A DNA stretch of 64,000 nt, from positions 496,001 through 560,000 of the forward strand of contig NZ_NIWT01000006.1 in NCBI RefSeq assembly GCF_002236115.1, written 5' to 3'. Shown here piece by piece: positions 26,176-35,832 of the stretch. The stretch's first letter is position 1. Every line of letters starts with the position of its first letter. The position numbers and the translations under genes were made by a program. The stretch comes from Pseudomonas jessenii (GTDB taxonomy: Bacteria > Pseudomonadota > Gammaproteobacteria > Pseudomonadales > Pseudomonadaceae). The notes beneath the pieces were generated by a model. That model did no database searches. It was not told where the DNA came from and saw only the letters and a list, made by a program, of their open reading frames with translations.

Positions 26176-27063
26176 TCAGGCAACACTGACCTTGCGCCCC
26201 AACACCGTCGTCCAACGCTCGGAAACGATCACCCCGCCCAAGGTCAACACCCCGCCCACCAGGTGATACATCGCCAGTTGCTCATGCAGCACCACCGCCG
26301 CAATCAATGCGGTAATCAGCGGCAGCAAATTGAAAAACTGCGTGGTCCGGCTCGGTCCCAAACGCACCACGGCCTGCATCCACGCCAGCGGCGCGACCAT
26401 CGAAGCCAGCAGGCAGGCGTACAGCACCAGTGGAATGTTCTGCAGGGTCGGGCCGACTTTCGGTGAGGCGATGAACAGCGGGAACAGCACCACCACGGCC
26501 ACCAGCACCTGCAGATACAGAAGCACCAGCGGCGGCAGTTTCAGTTGCCACTTTTTCAACAGGGTGCTGTAGACCGCGTAGGCCAGGGTGGCGATCAGCA
26601 TCATCGCATCGCCCAGGTTGACCCCGTGTTCGAGCAATGTGCCAAGGCTGCCGGACGACACCACCACCAGGACACCTGCAAACGACAGCACCGCACCGGC
26701 CAGGGCACCCATGGTCAGGCGCTGGCCGAGGCTGATGATCGCCATGGCGAGCGACATCAGTGGCATCAGCGACAGGATGATGCCCATGTTGGTGGCCGAG
26801 GTCAGGCTCGCGGCGAAGTACGCCAGGCTTTGATAGACCGCCATGCCGAGCACACCGAGGACAAAGATCTTGCCCAGTTTCGGGCGGATCTGCGACCAAT
26901 GGGTGAGCACCGGTTTGAGCATGAAGGGCGTGAACAGCATCCCGGCCAGCAGCCAGCGGTAGAAGCCGATCTCGGCGGGGAAGATCGCCCCGGCCGACAT
27001 TTTGGTGATCACGGTGTTGCCGGCCCAGATAAAAATGGCCAGCAGGGGATAAGCGTATTGCAT
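26176..27063 (-). CDS. EamA/DMT-family exporter
   Basis: A 295-residue inner-membrane protein with ten predicted transmembrane segments in two EamA repeats (YPLLAIFIWAGNTVITKM opens the first; GDAMMLIATLAYAVYSTLLK the second). The family exports amino acids or other small metabolites. The start at 27063 (MQYAYPLLAIF) places the first membrane segment at the N-terminus; a longer in-frame reading would cross the divergent promoter. It is divergent from an AraC regulator 85 bp away, which probably controls it. Confidence 0.87.
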   Translation of the reverse strand: MQYAYPLLAIFIWAGNTVITKMSAGAIFPAEIGFYRWLLAGMLFTPFMLKPVLTHWSQIRPKLGKIFVLGVLGMAVYQSLAYFAASLTSATNMGIILSLMPLMSLAMAIISLGQRLTMGALAGAVLSFAGVLVVVSSGSLGTLLEHGVNLGDAMMLIATLAYAVYSTLLKKWQLKLPPLVLLYLQVLVAVVVLFPLFIASPKVGPTLQNIPLVLYACLLASMVAPLAWMQAVVRLGPSRTTQFFNLLPLITALIAAVVLHEQLAMYHLVGGVLTLGGVIVSERWTTVLGRKVSVA

Positions 27064-27148
27064 CGGGAAAAACCAGAACGTTAATGAAGGGCAATTATCC
27101 GCTTGTCTGGATGCAAGCCTATACTTCGATCCAGACAACCGGCCCCTG

Positions 27149-27943
27149 ATGACGGACAGCATGCGCAGTAAACACATCGATCTGCTGGATTTCAGCGAAT
27201 TGCCTTCGGCGGTGTACTTCCGCTACGCCGATTTCAATACCCACGAATTCGCCGCTGCGCACCGTCATCCGTGGGGCACTCTGGAGTATGCGGCCCACGG
27301 GGTGTTGCACATGGATGTCGGCGGCAGCCGTTTCCTCTCGCCGCCGCAATACGCGGTGTGGGTGCCCCCCGAAATCGAGCACAGTTTCTACAGCCACCAG
27401 CCGATCAACTACCGTGCCGTTTGCCTGGCGCCGGCGGTCTGCGAGGATCTGCCACAACAGGCCTGCACGCTCGCCATCAGTGACATCCTCAAGGCGATCC
27501 TCAAGGACTTCGCCGTCCGTGACGTCAAAATTCCCGAGCAGGCCGCGGATAAACGCCTGGCTCAGGTTCTGGTGGATCAGTTGCAACAGGCGCCGGTGCA
27601 TGAGTGTTACCTGCCCTATGCCAGCACACCGGGACTGCTGGGCATATGCGAGGCCCTGCAAGCCGAACCCGGTGACAACCGGCCCTTGGCGCATTGGGCG
27701 GCGCAGGTTCACGTCAGTGAACGGACCCTGGCGCGGCAGTTTGTCCGCGAGTTGGGCATGAGTTTTGGTGAGTGGCGTCAGCGTCTGCGATTCCTGGCCG
27801 CGATTGAAGCACTGGACAGCCATCGCAGCATTCAGGAAATCGCCTTCGACATGGGCTATAGCACCGGCTCGGCGTTTATCGCGATGTTCCAGCGTCAGGC
27901 CGGGTGCACGCCCGACTACTATCGACGCAACAAGAAGTTTTAA
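27149..27943 (+). CDS. AraC-family regulator with cupin N-domain
   Basis: A 264-residue regulator. The N-terminal cupin sensor (AAHRHPWGTLEYAAHGVLHM, VPPEIEHSFYS) is followed by two C-terminal HTHs (VHVSERTLARQFVRELGMSF and IAFDMGYSTGSAFIAMFQRQ). The arrangement with an EamA exporter on the opposite strand is very common. The GTG/ATG at 27149-27161 are both possible starts. Confidence 0.87.
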   Translation: MTDSMRSKHIDLLDFSELPSAVYFRYADFNTHEFAAAHRHPWGTLEYAAHGVLHMDVGGSRFLSPPQYAVWVPPEIEHSFYSHQPINYRAVCLAPAVCEDLPQQACTLAISDILKAILKDFAVRDVKIPEQAADKRLAQVLVDQLQQAPVHECYLPYASTPGLLGICEALQAEPGDNRPLAHWAAQVHVSERTLARQFVRELGMSFGEWRQRLRFLAAIEALDSHRSIQEIAFDMGYSTGSAFIAMFQRQAGCTPDYYRRNKKF

Positions 27944-28045
27944 CGCACTCGTTAAGAATTTTCATACAGCATTATCCGAAACAAACTTCATGGGAACAGA
28001 ATTGGGGCGCTGTAGGCTTCGATCCTCTCTCTAAGTTTGCGAGTA

Positions 28046-31000
28046 ATGATTGTGAAAAATTTGTTGTTGAAGTCTGCGAGTAGCCAAGATTATTTCGATA
28101 TAAACCAAGAGCACAGTACTCACTACAACTTTATCAAAAGCGCCATTCCCGACTGGATTGTCGATTCTTCGCTTCAGCGGGTGGGTGATTTACGCAACAC
28201 ACCCAAAGTTATTCCCGCCTGGAGCAAAGCGGCGTCCCATACGGAACATGTGGCAGCGAAAGAAGCCACAAAGGTCAGTTGGCAGGCGCAGAACCAGGTC
28301 GACCGGATGCTCGGGAAGCTGCAAGATGCCGAATCCTTTGCCCAGCTACTGCTGACCAATGCCCTCAAGAAGCAATTCGGTGTAGTGGTCGATGTTCGTG
28401 AAATTTTTCTGCGGTTGTATTTTTCGGCTAAAACATCCGCTTGGGCATTCAATGTCACCGGCGGTGTCGGCAGTCGAACTGTCTCGTTACTTAACGCGTC
28501 TCTGCAAAATTTTGCCGAGGGCGAAGTATTTACCAGCGACTCTGCATTTATCACCAGGCCCGACGACATCGGGCGGTTTGAAATAAAGAAGTTGGGAATA
28601 ACGATCGAACAGTTCAAGACGCTGTGCCGAACTCTGGATATTGGGTCCCAATATAAAAAGTATCTGGAAAGTTATCTGGCTCCCGAAGGTGCCATGGTCC
28701 GGGAGGCGGTGCAGCACCGCATCGTCGCCAGTCAGAAAAGCGCCATGAAAGCTGCAGCACATCTGGCATTGATGAAGAAGGACATCGGGGCAGCGGCCTA
28801 CCTGACCGTGTTGAACATGGTCCTGGGTAAAAAGGGACTGGTGTGGGATGGCGGTCCCGTGCGTTTCTACCACTTGAGCATGCTCGACACCCGTCTGACA
28901 GGGATTGTACTGATCGCCGCCGATCTCGATACCCCCGGTGCGAATGTCCGGCGCGTCATTGCCTACGTACCGCACGATCCCGAGCATCCGCTGAAAGAGT
29001 ATGCCTCGACGGCCGAGTTCGCGCTCGAACTGACTCACCAGCTACGGGGCAACGATCAGGCATCCGGCGCTTCCCGGCGCAGCTATCAGGCGTTTTTCAG
29101 TCGATTCGTGGATCATTACCAGCGTGGTCATTTCTTCGCCGCGCTCAACGCGAAACTGTGGGAAATCACTTACCACGGCACACAACCGGGCTCCAATCTG
29201 CCTGCCTGGCGCGAAACTCAAGTAGATCGCCCCGATTTGCGGATAGCCGCGGTATCGTTCGAAAACGATACCGTCAGCCGTTATAACGGCGATCCGTGGG
29301 TTTATCTCTATCAGCAGCAAGTTGACAAGATTTTTGCCGACGGGCGCGCGCTGGCCGTGACCACCGCCGATGCGGACAGTGCCGCACGTTGGGCGTGGAT
29401 CGAAAACCTGGAAAAAATGCTCTCCGACATCATGCAGGTTGCCTTGCTCGTCGCGACCCCCTTTGTCCCGGTGCTCGGGGAGCTCATGCTGGGGTATATC
29501 GCTTATCAACTAGTAGACGGGGTCGTGGAAGGTGTCGTTGAACTCACCCAGGGCGAGTACGTTGAAGCGGCGGAGCATCTGGTCGGCGTCGCTGAAAACC
29601 TGGTTCAGTTGGGCACGTTTGCCGTGGGCGGTGCTATCGCCACTCAAGTGGTGAAGCCCAGGCTGTCGTCCTTCCTCGAAGGCGCCCGTCAAGTCACGCT
29701 CCGAAACGGTGAGCAGCGGCTATGGGGGAAAAATCTGCAGCCGTACCTGCAACAAAACCTGCGTCTGGCGACGGATTCCAAACCTGACCTTTACGGTCTG
29801 CATCAGCATCAGGGCCGGCAGATTCTGTCTTTGGACGATGATCATTTCGAACTCAAGTTCGATTCGCAAACCGGCAAACACCGGGTTCAGCATCCGACCC
29901 GTCCCGAGGCCTATCAGCCGGTGGCGGAGAGTAACGGTACTGGCGCTTTTGTAATCGAGGGTGAAACACCTCACACCTGGGATGCCGATGCGCTGATCAA
30001 GCGACTCGGTCCGTCGGTGGAGGGGTTGACCGACAAGTTCGGCGACATTCGCACTGTCAGCCGTGCCGATGTCGGTGCGCTGGTACGCATGTACGCCGAT
30101 AACGAGCGGGCGATCCCTTTGCTCAGCGATACGGTGACCCGGTTCCGGATCGACCGGGATATCCACACCTTCATCCAAAACATCGGCAGCGCCCGTGCAC
30201 AGGATTATTTGCAGGCCGACCCGCTCTGGCAGTTTCAATTGCTGGACGGCTTGTGGCCCGGCAGAGCGATTGAGCTCAAGGGGGCCGATGGACGAGTGCT
30301 GTACGCCATCGGGGTCGATGACGAACCTGTCTCTTTCTCTGTGAACCAACTGGCGGATACCGACCTGATCGACACCTTGCTGTTGTTTCTCGATGATGCC
30401 GAGACCCGGCAACTGCTGGGTGATGAGCCTGATGCACCGATCGGCAGCCGCACACAAAATGCCATGCGTTTGAGGGGGCAACTCGCGCAATTGGCAGAGC
30501 GGCGCAAGGCCTCGTTGTTCGAAAAACGTTACCGAGATGTCGGGCAAGCTGTCAGTGCCGAGGCAAGGTTCATCCAGGGCGAGGTTCCAGGAATGCCTGG
30601 TGTCGTTGCACAAGAGCTGGTCGCGCTGGCGCGCCCGGAGGAGTTGCAGGCGCTCAAGCTGCGCAGGCTTCCCGAGCGACTGCAAGGGTGCGCCGATTGG
30701 GCGCTCAGGGACGTGCGGATCAGCCGTGCGTACGAGGGTTTTTATCTGGAGTCGGTCGACAATCCGGACTTCGACGCCCTGGCGTTGCATTCCCTGGAAA
30801 ACCTGCCGGGCTGGAATGCCAATGTGAGGATCGAGCTGCGTCACTACCGTTTCGATGGCCAACAACTGGACAGCATCGGCCCCGAGGATGCCGCCATCCG
30901 GCGTACGCTCGTCTTAAGCGAAAACGGGTTGATCCAGGCTTGCGACGAGCAAGGCAATGCCCTGCATTCGGGCAGCGATTTGTTTACCTCGATCCTGCAG

Positions 31001-32473
31001 GCATTACCCGATGCCGAGCGTGATGCGTTGCAGATTCATATCGGTCAGGGCCCGGTCCTGAGGGCTGCATTGCGCGACCATGCCCTGAAACCCTACAGGC
31101 TGTTAAGTGTTCTTTCCGGTTTGCCGGAGCTAAAAAAAGCGACGTTCGATCCGTCAATCATGCGCCTGCGCGGGGGCGCTCCGACGATGGGAGGCGAACT
31201 CGCGCGACTGCAAGAGGTCGGGCAGTATTATTCGCAGCATGTCTCCTTAGCCTTCCATCCAAGCGTCCCTTCGATAGATCGATACAACTTCCTGCGCGGT
31301 CTCAAACTGATGCACGAAACCTTGTACCTCGAATGCCCGAATTCACTTAAGTATGGGCTTTCCAGGGCGAACGGCGAGGGTGCCGAGGCCAATCTGCGAG
31401 CGGTACAAAGTATTGAAGTCTTGCCTGACCTGAAGAATCTGATGTCGCTTGAACAGTACCTGGCATTGATCGAGCGACTGTTCCCCGATAACGATTTTGT
31501 GCCACTCACGGAGTCGGAGCGCAATCTGGGGGCGCGCGCGCGCGATCTCGAGCAAACCGGGCGGCTCGATGAATATCAGGCGCTGCAACGCGCCGTGAGG
31601 GAAAACCTCCCGGTGTCCAGCGAGCAATGGGTGGCATTGCAGAACTATGCCGCTTACCTGGATACCGATGTCTCGACAGCTGTGCAGCCAGTCGAAGTGA
31701 CACCCCAGGTCATGGCCAATCTGCGACAGGCACAGCGTGCCATCTATCGGGCCAAGGAATTGTTGCCGTTATCGGGCAACCAGTTGCCGAGCATCTGGGA
31801 AAAGGGTGGTTCGGCGATCGCGAAAATCAAGGGGCTGCGAGGACTGGATCTGCAGGAAGGTCAATTCACAGCACGGATGTCTCTCGCCGAACATGCGCGT
31901 AAAGCCATTGAAATCAAGGGAGGCAATTGTTCGGAAAACTCCAAGGTGACCTTCGCGCTGCTGGCCAGCCAACCGAGAACCTCGCGGATCCACCTCGTCA
32001 AAGCCACCGCATTCGATCATCAGTACGTGGTCATTGGCGATGACTTGACCGATCTCAAGCAACTGGTGGTTGCCGATTCGTGGCCGGAGTTTCCAGCCGC
32101 CCATACGGCGGACAAGGGCTATTTCGAGTTCGAACTGCCGGCCATTGCAACACTTGAACCCGGCCCCGCCAGCGCAGACTTTGCCTTTATCAACGACGTG
32201 CCGGCGGGACGGGCGGCGTTGCCGGAGGTTTCCCGGGACAACACCTTCAGGCAAATAAAAATGAATAAACTGTACAAGTCGGGGGCTTATGCCCAATTCA
32301 CGTCATTGAAGCTATTGGGAACACAATTTTGTTTGTCGGGGGAAGTCGGAGTGTCGTTCGAGCGATTGCCCGTATCCGTGATCGAAAAACGGATTTCAGC
32401 CTTGGCGGGCTATAAGCAGGCATTCAAGGATGTGTTGGCTGAAGAGTCTGCGGCTACGTCCCCGGCGCAATGA
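28046..32473 (+). CDS. Giant dermonecrotic-toxin-like (DUF6543-type) protein with C-terminal Cys-His-Asp domain
   Basis: A 1475-residue protein. Its first about 1100 residues share segments with the NEL protein at 38670: YVPHDPEHPLKEYAS near residue 307, YQAFFSRFVDHYQRGHFFAA, a hydrophobic VPVLGELMLGYIAYQLVDGV region (about 472-492) and MRLRGGAP. This fits the dermonecrotic-toxin/DUF6543 N-terminal region of pseudomonad effectors; no signal peptide is seen. The C-terminus is different: KGGNCSENS puts a Cys at 1295, FDHQYVVIGD a His at 1325, and VVADSWPEF an Asp at 1344, the order of a papain-like thiol hydrolase or deamidase. ATG at 28046 is used; a TTG 3 codons upstream is possible, and no strong ribosome site is visible. 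Target and delivery route are unknown. Confidence 0.75.
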   Translation: MIVKNLLLKSASSQDYFDINQEHSTHYNFIKSAIPDWIVDSSLQRVGDLRNTPKVIPAWSKAASHTEHVAAKEATKVSWQAQNQVDRMLGKLQDAESFAQLLLTNALKKQFGVVVDVREIFLRLYFSAKTSAWAFNVTGGVGSRTVSLLNASLQNFAEGEVFTSDSAFITRPDDIGRFEIKKLGITIEQFKTLCRTLDIGSQYKKYLESYLAPEGAMVREAVQHRIVASQKSAMKAAAHLALMKKDIGAAAYLTVLNMVLGKKGLVWDGGPVRFYHLSMLDTRLTGIVLIAADLDTPGANVRRVIAYVPHDPEHPLKEYASTAEFALELTHQLRGNDQASGASRRSYQAFFSRFVDHYQRGHFFAALNAKLWEITYHGTQPGSNLPAWRETQVDRPDLRIAAVSFENDTVSRYNGDPWVYLYQQQVDKIFADGRALAVTTADADSAARWAWIENLEKMLSDIMQVALLVATPFVPVLGELMLGYIAYQLVDGVVEGVVELTQGEYVEAAEHLVGVAENLVQLGTFAVGGAIATQVVKPRLSSFLEGARQVTLRNGEQRLWGKNLQPYLQQNLRLATDSKPDLYGLHQHQGRQILSLDDDHFELKFDSQTGKHRVQHPTRPEAYQPVAESNGTGAFVIEGETPHTWDADALIKRLGPSVEGLTDKFGDIRTVSRADVGALVRMYADNERAIPLLSDTVTRFRIDRDIHTFIQNIGSARAQDYLQADPLWQFQLLDGLWPGRAIELKGADGRVLYAIGVDDEPVSFSVNQLADTDLIDTLLLFLDDAETRQLLGDEPDAPIGSRTQNAMRLRGQLAQLAERRKASLFEKRYRDVGQAVSAEARFIQGEVPGMPGVVAQELVALARPEELQALKLRRLPERLQGCADWALRDVRISRAYEGFYLESVDNPDFDALALHSLENLPGWNANVRIELRHYRFDGQQLDSIGPEDAAIRRTLVLSENGLIQACDEQGNALHSGSDLFTSILQALPDAERDALQIHIGQGPVLRAALRDHALKPYRLLSVLSGLPELKKATFDPSIMRLRGGAPTMGGELARLQEVGQYYSQHVSLAFHPSVPSIDRYNFLRGLKLMHETLYLECPNSLKYGLSRANGEGAEANLRAVQSIEVLPDLKNLMSLEQYLALIERLFPDNDFVPLTESERNLGARARDLEQTGRLDEYQALQRAVRENLPVSSEQWVALQNYAAYLDTDVSTAVQPVEVTPQVMANLRQAQRAIYRAKELLPLSGNQLPSIWEKGGSAIAKIKGLRGLDLQEGQFTARMSLAEHARKAIEIKGGNCSENSKVTFALLASQPRTSRIHLVKATAFDHQYVVIGDDLTDLKQLVVADSWPEFPAAHTADKGYFEFELPAIATLEPGPASADFAFINDVPAGRAALPEVSRDNTFRQIKMNKLYKSGAYAQFTSLKLLGTQFCLSGEVGVSFERLPVSVIEKRISALAGYKQAFKDVLAEESAATSPAQ

Positions 32474-32526
32474 TCGTTTATGTCTGGAGGAAGGTGTAAC
32501 AAGGCTTGACTACACTCCTCGTGAAT

Positions 32527-32546
32527 GCCGCATCTCTCGATGCGGC
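32527..32546. terminator. Hairpin between the toxin-like gene and psiF
   Basis: Perfect 8-bp stem GCCGCATC / GATGCGGC with a TCTC loop, without a T-run. It lies 18 nt before the psiF ATG, so it may end the long transcript or shape the psiF leader. Confidence 0.45.
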
Positions 32547-32563
32547 GACACGGAGAAAACTCC

Positions 32564-32872
32564 ATGAAGATAATGCGTGCCCCTTTGTTGATGATCGGTT
32601 TGCTGCTCTGTTCCCAAAGCTTCGCCGCCACAGACCAACAGAACAAGATGACCACCTGCAACGCCGAGGCGACTGCAAAAACCCTCAAGGGCGATGAGCG
32701 CAAAGCCTTCATGAGCAATTGCCTCAAGGCCACCCCGGCGGCCAACGGTGCTGGCAAAGCCTTGACCCCACAGCAAGAGAAGATGAAGACCTGTAACGCC
32801 GACGCCGCCACCAAAGCCCTCAAGGGTGACGAGCGCAAGGCGTTCATGAGTGATTGCCTGAAGAAGAAATAA
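32564..32872 (+). CDS. psiF: PsiF-repeat protein
   Basis: A 102-residue secreted protein with a Sec signal (MKIMRAPLLMIGLLLCSQSF, cleaved after FAA or SFA) and two PsiF repeats, NKMTTCNAEATAKTLKGDER and EKMKTCNADAATKALKGDER, each followed by KAFMS-x-CLK, giving four conserved Cys. PsiF is phosphate-starvation-inducible in E. coli; biochemical function unknown. CGGAGA precedes the ATG. No obvious Pho box was found. Confidence 0.9.
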   Translation: MKIMRAPLLMIGLLLCSQSFAATDQQNKMTTCNAEATAKTLKGDERKAFMSNCLKATPAANGAGKALTPQQEKMKTCNADAATKALKGDERKAFMSDCLKKK

Positions 32873-32907
32873 GATCGGTTCAAGGGCAGTGGTGGCTGTG
32901 CTGGCTC

Positions 32908-32980
32908 CATCGCGAGCAGGCTCGCTCCCACATTTGTCCGGTGTACTCAGTTCCACTGTGGGAGCGAGCTTGCTCCGGGC
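32908..32980. repeat. REP doublet (type 1), right copy degenerate
   Basis: The left element is intact. The right copy reads GTGGGAGCGAGCTTGCTCC and then diverges into GGGCGGCGCTCCG, so its palindrome is altered. Confidence 0.82.
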
Positions 32981-33121
32981 GGCGCTCCGACGATGGGGCC
33001 GCAGAAGGCGCTGCAAGAAATCCTGAACCACCACTAAGGTCGCCCCACACAATCCCTAGTGCTCGCACCGGATCGCTGGCAGACTGCCAATCCTTTTTAC
33101 GCCGTTCGTTTTTGAGGCTGT

Positions 33122-34135
33122 ATGCCAACGTTTTCTCAGCGTCAAGTCTTGCTGGTCATCAGCTGGGTCATCATTTTTGGCGGACTGCTGCTGGTCCTGC
33201 CGCTGCGGTTGCTGCCCAGCCTGCTCGCCGGGTTGCTCGTGTTCGAACTGGTCAACATGCTCACCCCGCAACTGCAACGGCTGATCGAAGGCCGGCGTGC
33301 GCGCTGGCTGGCGGTGGCGTTGCTGGGGACTCTGATTGTCAGCGTGCTGTCGCTGATCTTTGCCGGTGCCTTCAGCTTCCTGCTGCACGAGGCGGAAAAC
33401 CCCGGCGCGTCCCTCGACAAGTTCATGGGAGTGGTCGACCGCGCGCGCGGGCAATTGCCGCCGTTCATCGACGCCTATCTGCCGGCCAGTGCCGCGGAGT
33501 TCCGCGTGGCGATTGGCGAATGGGTCAGCAAACACCTCAGTGATTTGCAGCTGGTGGGCAAGGACGCGGCACACATGTTCGTGACCTTGCTGATCGGCAT
33601 GGTGCTGGGGGCGATCATTGCCCTGCAGCGCGTGCCGGACCTGACCAAGCGCAAACCGCTGGCCGCGGCGTTGTTCGAACGTCTGCACCTGCTGGTTCAG
33701 GCGTTTCGCAACATCGTGTTCGCTCAGATCAAGATTTCCCTGCTCAACACCGTCTTCACCGGGATTTTCCTGGCGGTAATCTTGCCGATGTTCGGTATCA
33801 AGCTGCCGCTGACCAAAACCCTGATCGTGCTGACGTTCCTGCTCGGCCTGCTGCCGGTGATCGGCAACCTGATGTCGAACACCCTGATCACCATCGTCGG
33901 TTTGTCGTTGTCGATCTGGGTCGCTGTGGCGGCGCTGGGTTACCTGATTGTTATCCACAAGCTCGAATATTTCCTCAACGCGCGCATCGTTGGCGGGCAG
34001 ATCAGTGCCAAGTCGTGGGAGTTGCTGCTGGCGATGCTGGTGTTCGAGGCCGCGTTCGGCCTGCCGGGGGTGGTGGCGGGGCCGATTTACTACGCGTATC
34101 TCAAGAGTGAGTTGAAGCAGGTGGGGATGGTTTGA
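33122..34135 (+). CDS. AI-2E-family (PerM/YdiK-type) membrane protein
   Basis: A 337-residue inner-membrane protein with about seven to eight hydrophobic segments. The N-terminal pair LLVISWVIIFGGLLLVLPLR and LLPSLLAGLLVFELVNMLTP and the C-terminal motif GLPGVVAGPIYYAYLKSEL are typical of the AI-2E transporter family, members of which export autoinducer-2 or act as Na+/H+ antiporters. It is monocistronic. Which substrate applies here cannot be read from sequence. Confidence 0.83.
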   Translation: MPTFSQRQVLLVISWVIIFGGLLLVLPLRLLPSLLAGLLVFELVNMLTPQLQRLIEGRRARWLAVALLGTLIVSVLSLIFAGAFSFLLHEAENPGASLDKFMGVVDRARGQLPPFIDAYLPASAAEFRVAIGEWVSKHLSDLQLVGKDAAHMFVTLLIGMVLGAIIALQRVPDLTKRKPLAAALFERLHLLVQAFRNIVFAQIKISLLNTVFTGIFLAVILPMFGIKLPLTKTLIVLTFLLGLLPVIGNLMSNTLITIVGLSLSIWVAVAALGYLIVIHKLEYFLNARIVGGQISAKSWELLLAMLVFEAAFGLPGVVAGPIYYAYLKSELKQVGMV

Positions 34136-34166
34136 TCCGCTGGATCTTTGTTGGCTGATCTGGCGG

Positions 34167-34240
34167 CATCGCGAGCAAGCTCGCTCCCACAATGGACCTG
34201 TGCTCGCAGGACTAATGTGGGAGCGAGCTTGCTCGCGATA
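34167..34240. repeat. REP doublet (type 1)
   Basis: Two type-1 elements between the convergent AI-2E-family gene and yegD. Confidence 0.88.
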
Positions 34241-34259
34241 GAGGCGCCTCGGTTCTGGA

Positions 34260-35534
34260 TCAGTCCATAGAGCCGTAACGCTTGGCCGCTTCAATCGCCA
34301 GACCGCTACCGATACTGCCAAAGATGTTCCCTTCCACATGCCGTGCATTCGGCAACATCGCCGAAACACTGTTGCGCAGCGCCGGAATCCCGCTCGAGCC
34401 ACCGGTGAAAAACACCGTATCGACCTGATCGACCCGCACATCGGCGTCTGCCAGCAATTGGGTGACGCTGTTGCGCACCCGCTCCAGCAAGCTCTCGATG
34501 GCTGACTCGAACAGCGCGCGGCTGAGGTCCACGCTCAAGCCCGCTTCAATGCGATCCAGCGGCACGTGGCGATTGTCGGCGTGGGTCAGCTGGATCTTGG
34601 TTTCTTCCACTTCCATGGCCAGCCAGTGTCCGGCGCGCTGTTCGATCAACTTGAACAGGCGATCAATGCCGCCGGTGTCCTCGATGTCATAGCGCATGCT
34701 GCCCAGGGCCAGTTGCGATTTCTGCGAGTACACCGAGTTGATGGTGTGCCAGGTCGCCAGGTTCATGTGGTGACTGGTCGGCATGTAGGCGCCGCTCTTC
34801 ATGCGGCTGCCGTAGCCGAACAGCGGCATCAGGCCTTGCAGGCTGAGCTGTTTGTCGAAGTCGGTTCCGCCGATGTGCACACCGCCGGTGGCGAGGATGT
34901 CCTCGTGGCGGTTATCCACACCCCGACGCTCCGGCGACAGGCGCACCAGTGAGAAGTCGGAGGTACCACCGCCGATGTCGACGATCAGTACCAGCTCTTC
35001 TTTCTCGATGGTTGACTCATAGTCGAACGCGGCGGCAATCGGCTCGTACTGGAACGAGACTTCCTTGAAGCCGATCTTGCGCGCCACGTCTACCAGGGTG
35101 TCTTCGGCTTCCTTGTCGGCCATCGGGTCATCGTCGACGAAGAACACTGGCCGACCCAGTACCACCTCTTCGAATTCCCGACCAGCGGCGGCTTCGGCGC
35201 GGCTCTTGAGTTGACCGATGAACAGCCCGAGCAGGTCCTTGAACGGCATCGCCGTGCCCAGGACGCTGGTGTCGTGCTTGATCAGCTTGGAACCCAGCAG
35301 GCTCTTGAGCGAGCGCATCAGGCGGCCTTCGTAGCCTTCCAGGTACTCGTGCAGCGCCAGCCGGCCGTACACCGGGCGACGTTCTTCGATGTTGAAGAAG
35401 ACCACCGACGGCAGGGTGATCTTGTCGTCCTCCAGCGCGATCAGCGTTTCCACGCCGGGGCGCAGCCAGCCGACAGTGGAGTTGGACGTGCCAAAGTCGA
35501 TACCCAAGGCACGGGCTGGAGATGCGTTGTTCAT
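34260..35534 (-). CDS. yegD: YegD-type Hsp70 family protein
   Basis: A 424-residue DnaK-like ATPase lacking the usual C-terminal peptide-binding domain, as in YegD. The ATPase signatures are LGIDFGTSNSTVGW (phosphate 1), VDIGGGTSDFSLV (phosphate 2) and VFFTGGSSGIPALRN (adenosine). Function is unclear; such proteins are suspected chaperones. It is divergent from cbpA, with a 298-bp shared upstream region. Confidence 0.9.
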   Translation of the reverse strand: MNNASPARALGIDFGTSNSTVGWLRPGVETLIALEDDKITLPSVVFFNIEERRPVYGRLALHEYLEGYEGRLMRSLKSLLGSKLIKHDTSVLGTAMPFKDLLGLFIGQLKSRAEAAAGREFEEVVLGRPVFFVDDDPMADKEAEDTLVDVARKIGFKEVSFQYEPIAAAFDYESTIEKEELVLIVDIGGGTSDFSLVRLSPERRGVDNRHEDILATGGVHIGGTDFDKQLSLQGLMPLFGYGSRMKSGAYMPTSHHMNLATWHTINSVYSQKSQLALGSMRYDIEDTGGIDRLFKLIEQRAGHWLAMEVEETKIQLTHADNRHVPLDRIEAGLSVDLSRALFESAIESLLERVRNSVTQLLADADVRVDQVDTVFFTGGSSGIPALRNSVSAMLPNARHVEGNIFGSIGSGLAIEAAKRYGSMD

Positions 35535-35630
35535 GTCTTTCAGGTTCCGGTTAAAAAACGGCCGCGCAGTGTATGTCAGAGCGCGCCAGATTCGAAGGCC
35601 GGTTATCTGCTAATTCTTCGCAGACAATGC

Positions 35631-35660
35631 CTTGAAAGATGGGGCATCCCCCCCAAACTA
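35631..35660 (+). promoter_or_regulatory. Possible sigma-32 promoter for cbpAM
   Basis: CTTGAAA at 35631 and CCCCAAAC starting at 35651, 13 nt apart, compare with the heat-shock consensus CTTGAAA / CCCCATNT. It points to cbpA, with a leader of about 170 nt. The rest of 35535-35832 shows nothing I can assign. Confidence 0.4.
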
Positions 35661-35832
35661 CCCTGCATCAACCGGACAGCCGCGGGAGTGCTCGCAAGAA
35701 GCCCCGCCTGCTGCCGATAAACTTCTGCTGCGCCACCCGGTCACAAACTTGAGATCGGTCAAACCAATGGCTGCAAACAAGCGCATGCTGTGGCCTGTGG
35801 CGCGATTCTGATAACGGATGGTGATTCCCTCG

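Noticed and set aside
31500..31560. A run of GCGCGCGCGC in the first giant gene as possible Z-DNA or a phase-variation tract
   Set aside because: It is a short coding stretch (GARARDLE) in a GC-rich genome, with no frame break, and too short for a convincing contingency locus.
33056..34441. A 461-codon minus-strand frame opposite the AI-2E-family gene
   Set aside because: Low-complexity Gln/His-rich translation spanning a REP and part of yegD; no ribosome site.
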